From positions 1 to 5,296 of the forward strand of contig JABHEX010000017.1 in NCBI GenBank assembly GCA_018676385.1: a stretch of DNA of 5,296 nucleotides. The letters are read 5' to 3'. Positions 1 through 5,296 of the stretch are shown piece by piece. The stretch comes from Akkermansiaceae bacterium (GTDB lineage: Bacteria; Verrucomicrobiota; Verrucomicrobiia; Verrucomicrobiales; Akkermansiaceae). The notes beneath the pieces are model-generated. The model was not told the origin of the DNA. It did no database searches and was given only the letters and a program-made list of their open reading frames with translations. The position numbers and the translations under genes were made by a program. Every line of letters begins with the position of its first letter. The first letter of the stretch is position 1.

Positions 1-948
1 CTCAAGGACCTGCTCGCCATGTGGGGAGAACTCGAGTCAGCAAAGAAAAACCTCGAAGAGAATCGTGAACTCTCCAAGGAAGACGACGAGGAAATCGCCG
101 AGATGGCTGAGATGGAAATCCCCGACCTCGAGGCAGCTATCGAGAAACTTTCCGAGAGCGTTCAGTATGCGCTACTTCCACGCGATGAGGCCGAGGATCG
201 CGATGCATTGTTAGAAGTGCGCTCAGGAGCTGGCGGCGACGAAGCTGCCATCTTCGCAGGCGAGGTCATGCGCATGTACCAACGCTATGCTGAGCAACGT
301 AGCTGGAAATACGAAGTCATCGACGCCATGCCGTCCGAGGCCGGAGGATTTTCCAAAGCTGTGATGAAAATAACAGGCGAGGAGGTATTCCGCTATTTAA
401 AATATGAGTCCGGTGTGCACCGCGTTCAGCGCGTTCCCGCTACCGAGACCCAAGGCCGTATTCACACATCCACTTGCACCGTCGCGGTCATGCCCGAGGC
501 GGAGGATGTCGATGTGCAACTAAAAATGGAAGAACTAGAAATCAAAGCAACCCGCTCAGGTGGCCCGGGTGGCCAGCACGTCAACACCACCGACTCCGCA
601 GTCCAAATCACCCACTTGCCGACTGGCATTCAGGTGAAGTGCCAAGACGGTCGCTCCCAGACCCAGAACAAGGAAAAGGCACTCGAAATTATCCGCGCCA
701 AACTCTTCGAGGCCAAGCAACGTGAACAAGCGGAAGAATACTCCGCCCAACGCCGCTCATTGATTGGCTCCGGTGATCGATCTGAGAAAATCCGCACCTA
801 CAATTTCCCCCAGTCAAGGATCACCGACCACCGCATCGGCTTCACCACCCACAACATGGATGGCGTATTCGATGGCGACCTATTCGAGCTAACAGAAGCT
901 CTACAAAAAGAAGAAATGGCGCAGAAACTCGAGGATGCCGGGATGTAA
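1..948 (+). CDS. prfA: Peptide chain release factor 1 (RF1), 5'-truncated by window edge
   Basis: RF1 enters the ribosomal A site at UAA or UAG codons and triggers hydrolysis of peptidyl-tRNA in the cytoplasm. The frame is open from base 1 (first codons L-K-D-L-L-A), so the true start lies upstream and the ATG at 19 is internal. There are 315 residues here against about 360 for the family, so roughly 40-45 N-terminal residues are missing. Seen in order, counting window codons: the acidic helical N-terminal domain (to about 65), the conserved LEVRSGAGGDEA block (71-82), the codon-recognition tripeptide P-A-T (146-148, bases 436-444) within HRVQRVPATE, and the catalytic GGQ (190-192, bases 568-576) followed by HVNTTDSAVQITHLPTG. 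Near the C-terminal end are GSGDRSEKIRTYNFPQ and RITDHR. The PAT tripeptide marks RF1 rather than RF2, which has SPF. It ends in TAA. prmC/hemK, which methylates the GGQ glutamine and often follows prfA, is not the next gene. Confidence 0.98.
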   Translation, partial: LKDLLAMWGELESAKKNLEENRELSKEDDEEIAEMAEMEIPDLEAAIEKLSESVQYALLPRDEAEDRDALLEVRSGAGGDEAAIFAGEVMRMYQRYAEQRSWKYEVIDAMPSEAGGFSKAVMKITGEEVFRYLKYESGVHRVQRVPATETQGRIHTSTCTVAVMPEAEDVDVQLKMEELEIKATRSGGPGGQHVNTTDSAVQITHLPTGIQVKCQDGRSQTQNKEKALEIIRAKLFEAKQREQAEEYSAQRRSLIGSGDRSEKIRTYNFPQSRITDHRIGFTTHNMDGVFDGDLFELTEALQKEEMAQKLEDAGM

Positions 949-1008
949 CACCGTGACTGCGACCTCTGGTAATTATTGCCACCTACCCTAAAATTATCAG
1001 TTTTTAGG

Positions 1009-2406
1009 ATGCCTCAAACCGCACCAAATTTTAATCACGCGTATGCAAGCCTGCCTGAGCGCTTTTATGCAAACGCGCAGCCTGCCGATTACCCGCACGC
1101 CAAGCTTATCCAAATCAATGATGATCTTGCCAGTGAACTAGGATTCGATCTGGACTGGCTACACTCTGAGGCAGGGCTGGCAATGCTTTCTGGACAAATT
1201 TTACCGCCAAGTGCCCAGCCTATCGCACAAGCATACGCAGGCCATCAATTTGGTGGATTTGTCCCACAGCTCGGCGACGGTCGAGCAATCCTGTTAGGCG
1301 AAATGAATGGTCATGACGTCCAGCTCAAAGGCTCAGGACTAACAAAATATTCACGCGGTGGAGACGGAAAATCGGCACTCGGCCCAGTAATCAGGGAATA
1401 TCTTGTGAGCGAAGCGATGCACGCTCTTGGTGTGCCAACGACACGGGCACTGGCCGCCGTGGCAACCCAGGAGGCCGTCTTCCGCCAGTTTGGCCCCGAA
1501 CCTGGTGGTATCTTTACACGTGTGGCACGAAGTCACGTCCGCGTGGGCACGTTCCAGTATTTTGCCGCCCAGCAAGACACTGATGCTCTGCAAATCCTCA
1601 CCCACCACTGCACCGATCACCTCTACCCAGATGCGCAAAGCGTCCTTGAATTGTTAGAAAACATCGTGCTCCGCCAAGCCAGACTCATCGCCCACTGGAT
1701 GTCACTTGGCTTTATCCACGGCGTGATGAACACAGATAACTGCTCCATTTCAGGAGATACCATCGACTACGGGCCATGTGCCTTCATGGATACATTTCAC
1801 CCAAAATGCGTCTTTAGCTCCATCGACAGGCAAGGTCGCTACGCATGGGAAAACCAGGCAAAGATCGCGCACTGGAACCTGACTCGGCTAGCGGAGGCAT
1901 TGATTCCTGTCATTGATCATGATGTAGAGAAAGCGGAGGAAAAGGCACTCCCTGTACTCGCAAAATTTGCTCCGGAATTTAAGTCCAACTACTTGCAGAG
2001 ATTCCGCTCCAAGCTGGGGCTAGCAGATTGCCCAGAATCATTTATTGATTCCACACTAAGCCACATGGCAGATACAAAAAAAGATTTTACCATTTTTTTC
2101 AGCAAACTCACCCATCTCGCCGCCCATGATGCGGTGGACAGCTACTTCTCAGACGACTGGTTAGCGCTCTGGCGAGCAGAAGGAAAAGCAGATGTGACGC
2201 TAATGCAGGCTAACAACCCCGTGCTAATCCCACGGAACCACCAGGTGGAAAAAGCCATCCAGCACGCCAACGACGGAGACCTCTCCGTTTTCCACCGTCT
2301 GAATCAGGCATGGAAAAATCCGTTCTCCGAGCAGGCAGATTATAATGATCTGGAGATCCCCCCCACGGATTCCGAGCGCGTAAGGGAAACCTTCTGTGGA
2401 ACGTGA
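1009..2406 (+). CDS. selO: Protein adenylyltransferase SelO (YdiU/UPF0061 family)
   Basis: SelO is a pseudokinase-fold enzyme that binds ATP in a flipped orientation and transfers AMP to Ser, Thr or Tyr of protein targets, and is linked to oxidative-stress responses. The 465 residues match the family length (E. coli about 478). Visible, numbered from Met1 at 1009: YAGHQFGGFVPQLGDGRA (77-94), the nucleotide-binding lysine in QLKGSG (K107), REYLVSEAMHALG (helix-C glutamate E135), arginines in TRVARSHVRVG (R171, R178), HGVMNTDN with D243 and N244, and the metal-binding D253 of DYG. The D/N/D spacing equals that of the characterised Pseudomonas enzyme (D252/N253/D262). The C-terminus F-C-G-T puts a cysteine third from the end, where animal SelO has selenocysteine and E. 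coli has Cys-Ser-Ser. I chose ATG 1009 because its N-terminus aligns with the family. A TTG at 976 would add 11 unconserved residues. Neither start has a good ribosome binding site. It lies 60 bases after prfA and may be co-transcribed with it. Confidence 0.96.
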   Translation: MPQTAPNFNHAYASLPERFYANAQPADYPHAKLIQINDDLASELGFDLDWLHSEAGLAMLSGQILPPSAQPIAQAYAGHQFGGFVPQLGDGRAILLGEMNGHDVQLKGSGLTKYSRGGDGKSALGPVIREYLVSEAMHALGVPTTRALAAVATQEAVFRQFGPEPGGIFTRVARSHVRVGTFQYFAAQQDTDALQILTHHCTDHLYPDAQSVLELLENIVLRQARLIAHWMSLGFIHGVMNTDNCSISGDTIDYGPCAFMDTFHPKCVFSSIDRQGRYAWENQAKIAHWNLTRLAEALIPVIDHDVEKAEEKALPVLAKFAPEFKSNYLQRFRSKLGLADCPESFIDSTLSHMADTKKDFTIFFSKLTHLAAHDAVDSYFSDDWLALWRAEGKADVTLMQANNPVLIPRNHQVEKAIQHANDGDLSVFHRLNQAWKNPFSEQADYNDLEIPPTDSERVRETFCGT

Positions 2407-2574
2407 CAGCAACGGCGAAAACAGGCGAAAGAGAAGTAATCTCTTATAATCAAAAAGCTTCCACGGTTGTAGTGACCTTCAATCCCGACCCCAAATCCAC
2501 ACCCGCGGGTAAAGATCGCCCTGCCTGCCGGCACAGCCTATTCTGCAGTAATCACGAGTTCACCTATCAGCCCA
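2407..2574. other. Convergent intergenic spacer, no clear gene or terminator
   Basis: This 168-base gap separates the 3' ends of selO (+) and the HEAT-repeat gene (-), where a bidirectional terminator would be expected. I see only short symmetric elements: AAGAGA/TCTCTT with a 5-base loop (2429-2445), the 10-base palindrome ACCCGCGGGT (2501-2510), and TGCCGGCA (2526-2533). GGCGAAA is repeated with a 10-base period (2414-2420 and 2424-2430). None is followed by a clean T-run. An open frame from GTG 2403 to 2612 crosses the spacer but does not look like a gene. Termination may be Rho-dependent or use the weak first hairpin. Confidence 0.6.
2429..2445. terminator. Weak AT-rich hairpin after selO, possible terminator
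   Basis: AAGAGA and TCTCTT pair as a 6-bp stem around a 5-base loop (AGTAA), 22 bases after the selO stop. On the plus strand it is followed by ATAATC rather than a T-run. On the minus strand only a short TTT follows inside the stem region. The stem is short and A/T-rich for an intrinsic terminator, so position is the main support. Confidence 0.2.
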
Positions 2575-4971
2575 TTATTGAATGGAGCGTAGCTTCAGCC
2601 TCTCTGTCGTAGTCTCCAGATTTTTAATGATAGCTTGAACGCGTTCTGTGTGTGTGACCAATTTTTTTGCCTCGCGGTGTTTAACCAGATCTTTTTTAAG
2701 TTGTCTTAATTGAGGAAGTAGAGGTTTGGCTGCCGCACCATAAGATTCCAGTGCTTTCAGGCAGCGTGGAATCCTGCGTGCTTTACCCCAGTTCTGGATT
2801 TGCATCACATCAAGGCAAAGCGGAATCCCCTCACGGATTTTGTGTTTGGCGAGTAGTTCGAGGCCGGCGACTCGGATGCCGTCGGCAAACATAATCCCAC
2901 TGGGTGCCGGTACTGCCACCGCCTTGTGGATCGCGGGCAACAGAGGTTTGATTTGTTCGTATGACAATTTGCCATAAATTCCTGCGATGGTTCCACGTGC
3001 GCGCCCATCCTCGTTGGTAAGGCATGCGATAACCGCCTTCTGAAGAAGCTCTTGATCAACACCCTTGAGAGACGAACGCCTCAGCATCTTTCCAAAAACG
3101 TAAGAACAAATGTAGCGCTGTTCCATCGCACGGGGATCATCCTTGGTAGCTCCTTTGGTCAGCATCGTGAGCATTTCCGGGAGGGCAACCATCGCCGCCT
3201 CTCCGATAGCAACAAGTGCATTCGCAGCCTGGATACGCAGCCACAGGTCTTCGTGTTTGAGATTTTTCCGTAGGGCGGGAACTGCTGATGCTGCCTTACC
3301 CTTGAGTTGGGCGAGTGCTTGGCAAGCGCCGTAGCGCGCTTCAAGGCTCGGCAAATCGAGCATTTTAATCAGTGCAGGCACAGGAGATGGCATACCCTTA
3401 CGGCGGGCCATGGCCATGGCAGCGCGTTCGCGCACAACAGGCGACCAACTTGTTAGGCGCTCATAGAGATGGGCAACATCTAACTGATCATAGGCTTCGT
3501 TCCGGTGATTATTACTCCAGCCTCTGCCGTCGACAACGATCGATTTAGCCTCGCTGGCACTGAGTGCTGGGATTGCGCTGGAATTTTTACCAGTCAGCAT
3601 GATTTTCTTCAGCGGCATGGCGTAGGCAATCAGATAGGCACCCGTGCCGTCCCAGCTTCTTGTGCTATCGCCCTTCATTTGAGGTGGCCCCTGATGCGGG
3701 AAGTTCCCATCCCACCGACGTGCCAAATCATAGTACCAAGCACCAAACTCGTTCATCCAAGCGCCAGTAGCATGCGGACCGGATTGCACGACCCCCGGCA
3801 TTGCCCATGTCATGTTCCAGAAGTTTCCAGTATGACCGGTGTCACGTTCGTTACCGTGGCAGGCTAAACTCATTTTGGAAAAATACTCAGCAGATTTAAC
3901 CTCTCCAAGCAGGCTAAAAAGAACGGCCGCCATACCATTTTTTCCATTATCATCGTGAGTCTGAATCCATGGTTTATGATCGCCGTAGGGAATGGATCCT
4001 TTGCCCACATAAAAACGAATCAGTTTGAGGCTGCGCTCAATAGCACGGTCAACTTCGGCGGCATTCACTCCCGCCTTGCGGGCTAAGACCAAAGATGTCG
4101 TCAGAGCAACCCCAGGCGCATTCATCATCCCGTAACCGACGAGCCGACCATCTTCGCCCGCAAATTTGTGGCCCCACGAGCCAACGATACTCTGGCCGTT
4201 CGATGCCTCAAGGGCAAGGCGACGCAGACCGGGCATCACTGACTTGTCGCCCGTCGCCATGTGATACTCTGCCAGCAGCATGATGACATATCCATAATAC
4301 CAACTCGCCATGCCATTAGCTGAGTAACCAGACGCCCACTTGGCTTCTCTTTCGATGAGCGAAAGATAATTTTTATTTCCACTTGCAAGCAGCGCGAGTG
4401 CATTGAGTGAGCGGGTGACTGGGTTTGCCCTGTATCCAGGCTGGGACATTTTTTTTGCAAGCGACTCACAGCCTTGCTTGAAAATAAGGGCGGATTTTGG
4501 GCAGTCATAGGGAGCGGTCGGGCTGTAGCTGCCGAGCACGGGAAGTTTGATCACCACATTCTCCTGCTTTCCCTTACGCCAGCGGACGAGGGATAGATTC
4601 CCCTTTCCAACATCGGACTCAGCAGCCGTCAGTGCCTTGCCAAACTCTGTTCGGGGATCGTATGAAAAGGCTTTACCAGCAACACCAAGAATCACATCAC
4701 CCGTTTTGAGAACACCATCTGCCGGTGACTGCTTATCCACCTTGGTAATATAGATCTGCCGGGCGTCGGTAGTTTCCATGCGGTTGCTGTAAATCCAGCC
4801 GATCGCACCTGTAGCGCCGAGAGTCCACGTCTGACTCGCGCCCGCAGGAATGGGGTCGCCCTTGGTGAAGTCGGGCTTCGTCATCGTTCCCTTGCGGGCA
4901 GCATGAGCTGGAGACAACATGCAAAAGGTAATAATTAACGCGATTAGATGATGTGTATTAAAGATATTCAT
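2575..4971 (-). CDS. Exported PDZ / uncharacterised helical domain / HEAT-repeat protein (probably DUF6288-type)
   Basis: A 798-residue protein of unknown function, probably secreted or periplasmic. Residues 1-24 look like a Sec signal peptide: hydrophobic stretch 9-20, then predicted AHA|A cleavage after 24, with no lipobox. Residues about 50-145 read as a PDZ domain: LGATGAIGWI, then IYITKVDKQSPADG and LKTGDVILGVAGKAF, typical of substrate-binding PDZ modules. Residues about 155-490 are a helical region with repeated aromatic/glycine motifs (MASWYYGY, GSWGHKF, GSIPYGDHKPW, HDDNGKNG) and a polar cluster CHGNERDTGHTGNFWN (371-386), suggesting an alpha/alpha-toroid; this is inference. DGTGAYLIAYAMPLKK (441-456) closes it. 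Residues about 509-605 contain HEAT repeats (VPALIKML with LEARYGACQALAQL; AVPALRKNL with WLRIQAANALVAIG; ALPEMLTML), and weaker ones continue to about 760, followed by a Lys-rich helical tail. From memory the architecture matches DUF6288 proteins. ATG 4971 is chosen because the signal peptide follows directly; no Shine-Dalgarno is visible. Confidence 0.9.
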   Translation of the reverse strand: MNIFNTHHLIALIITFCMLSPAHAARKGTMTKPDFTKGDPIPAGASQTWTLGATGAIGWIYSNRMETTDARQIYITKVDKQSPADGVLKTGDVILGVAGKAFSYDPRTEFGKALTAAESDVGKGNLSLVRWRKGKQENVVIKLPVLGSYSPTAPYDCPKSALIFKQGCESLAKKMSQPGYRANPVTRSLNALALLASGNKNYLSLIEREAKWASGYSANGMASWYYGYVIMLLAEYHMATGDKSVMPGLRRLALEASNGQSIVGSWGHKFAGEDGRLVGYGMMNAPGVALTTSLVLARKAGVNAAEVDRAIERSLKLIRFYVGKGSIPYGDHKPWIQTHDDNGKNGMAAVLFSLLGEVKSAEYFSKMSLACHGNERDTGHTGNFWNMTWAMPGVVQSGPHATGAWMNEFGAWYYDLARRWDGNFPHQGPPQMKGDSTRSWDGTGAYLIAYAMPLKKIMLTGKNSSAIPALSASEAKSIVVDGRGWSNNHRNEAYDQLDVAHLYERLTSWSPVVRERAAMAMARRKGMPSPVPALIKMLDLPSLEARYGACQALAQLKGKAASAVPALRKNLKHEDLWLRIQAANALVAIGEAAMVALPEMLTMLTKGATKDDPRAMEQRYICSYVFGKMLRRSSLKGVDQELLQKAVIACLTNEDGRARGTIAGIYGKLSYEQIKPLLPAIHKAVAVPAPSGIMFADGIRVAGLELLAKHKIREGIPLCLDVMQIQNWGKARRIPRCLKALESYGAAAKPLLPQLRQLKKDLVKHREAKKLVTHTERVQAIIKNLETTTERLKLRSIQ

Positions 4972-5119
4972 ATGGCTACATTGTTTAGATAATTCGCCAA
5001 AGGCATCGAGAATCTTTCAGAATCACTGACAATGATCGATAAAAAACACGTGAAAGTTCACACACATTTCACTTTCGGTTCATCATCATTTCATCAAGTG
5101 CTGTCACCTTCACAGCGTT
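4972..5119. promoter_or_regulatory. Divergent intergenic control region
   Basis: These 148 bases separate two divergently oriented starts, so promoters for both should lie here. The only plus-strand candidate I can find is TTCAGA (5016-5021), a 16-base spacer and GATAAA (5038-5043), each matching the sigma-70 consensus at four of six positions. It is weak. For the minus-strand gene, TTGTCA (5032 to 5027) has no acceptable -10 at 16-18 bases. An A-run (5041-5046) and a CATCATCAT run (5081-5089) add to the AT-rich character. No Shine-Dalgarno precedes either start. Confidence 0.4.
5047..5072. repeat. Clustered GTGAA/TTCAC half-sites, possible operator
   Basis: GTGAA (5050-5054) and TTCAC (5057-5061) form a 5+2+5 inverted repeat. 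A second TTCAC (5068-5072) lies 11 bases on, about one helical turn, and also pairs as GTGAAA-N11-TTTCAC with the first element. CACGTG (5047-5052) is itself palindromic. A further TTCAC sits at 5109-5113, just before the start at 5120. Phased half-sites in a divergent promoter region suggest a regulator site, but five-base words recur by chance in AT-rich DNA. Confidence 0.3.
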
Positions 5120-5296
5120 ATGAATAATAAAACCAACGATATTGTTAGGAAATGGAGCGGCCCCGCCGTCACTGTGATGAGCTACGGACTGATCATCGGG
5201 TTCGCGCTCAGCGGACTCGCCATCATGGGCATCAGCGCCCTGGTGTGGGTGATTTTTAACACCAGCCTGTTCTCCGGATTCGGACTACTCACCGGC
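5120..5296 (+). CDS. N-terminus of an unidentified membrane protein, 3'-truncated by window edge
   Basis: An ATG at 5120 opens a frame that stays open for 59 codons to the window end. It is the only ATG, GTG or TTG between the in-frame TGA at 5051-5053 and this point, so the start is well defined if the gene is real. The product begins MNNKTNDIVRKWSG, with charged residues K4, D7, R10 and K11. No charged residue follows through residue 59, and residues about 17-47 are strongly hydrophobic (VMSYGLIIGFALSGLAIMG, then ALVWVIF), enough for one long or two short membrane helices. The N-terminal positive charges predict a cytoplasmic N-terminus. Third codon positions favour C and G, as expected of a real gene in this context. 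No family is recognised. It is divergent from the exported HEAT protein and could share its control region. Confidence 0.7.
   Translation, partial: MNNKTNDIVRKWSGPAVTVMSYGLIIGFALSGLAIMGISALVWVIFNTSLFSGFGLLTG

Noticed and set aside
976..1008. TTG start for selO giving a 476-residue protein
   Set aside because: The extra 11 residues are not part of the SelO family N-terminus, no ribosome binding site precedes the TTG, and ATG 1009 aligns well with known starts.
2404..2406. TGA at the end of selO as a selenocysteine codon
   Set aside because: The Sec-equivalent position is already a TGT cysteine codon two codons earlier, and no SECIS-like hairpin with further conserved coding follows the TGA.
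2501..2533. GC-rich palindromes ACCCGCGGGT and TGCCGGCA as terminators or sites
   Set aside because: Both are short perfect palindromes without a loop and without a T-run, so they cannot form a normal terminator hairpin and are within chance expectation.
2340..2534. Minus-strand open frame of 64 codons across the selO end and the spacer
   Set aside because: More than a third of it is antisense to the conserved selO C-terminus. The Cys/Arg/Gly-rich product resembles no family and no start signal is visible.
2403..2612. Plus-strand open frame of 69 codons starting GTG, overlapping the selO stop by 4 bases
   Set aside because: The 4-base overlap is suggestive of translational coupling, but there is no ribosome binding site, the product has no recognisable domain or clear secondary-structure pattern, and it runs 38 bases into the convergent HEAT gene.
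3505..3867. Plus-strand open frame of 120 codons inside the HEAT-protein gene
   Set aside because: It is entirely antisense to the conserved helical domain, and its low-complexity, Cys/His/Pro-rich translation is typical of a shadow frame.
5004..5032. Minus-strand promoter using TTGTCA (5032 to 5027) as -35
   Set aside because: The hexamers at 17 and 18 bases downstream (TCGATG, CGATGC) match the -10 consensus poorly.

Overview
The window looks like a stretch of bacterial chromosome, most likely from the Verrucomicrobiota. That assignment is an inference from one gene: a large exported PDZ / uncharacterised helical domain / HEAT-repeat protein of a type I associate, from memory, with Verrucomicrobia and Planctomycetes. 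Weak or absent Shine-Dalgarno motifs before every visible start fit that placement but do not prove it. I see no tRNA, rRNA, insertion sequence, CRISPR array or phage gene.

Layout from left to right. Bases 1-948 (+) hold the 3' part of prfA, peptide chain release factor 1, missing roughly 40-45 N-terminal residues beyond the window edge. After a 60-base gap comes selO/ydiU (1009-2406, +), a complete SelO-family protein AMPylase with its catalytic residues and C-terminal redox cysteine intact. A 168-base convergent spacer (2407-2574) holds short palindromes but no convincing terminator. The 798-residue exported protein runs leftward (4971-2575, -). A 148-base divergent spacer (4972-5119) contains an AT-rich tract and a cluster of TTCAC/GTGAA half-sites. 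A gene starting at 5120 (+) runs off the right edge; its visible 59 residues are mostly a membrane segment.

Working together: prfA and selO are co-oriented and could be co-transcribed, but their functions (translation termination and redox-linked protein AMPylation) are not known to be coupled. The exported protein and the membrane-protein gene are divergent and could share a control region. No obvious multi-gene system is visible. The least understood item is the exported PDZ-HEAT protein.
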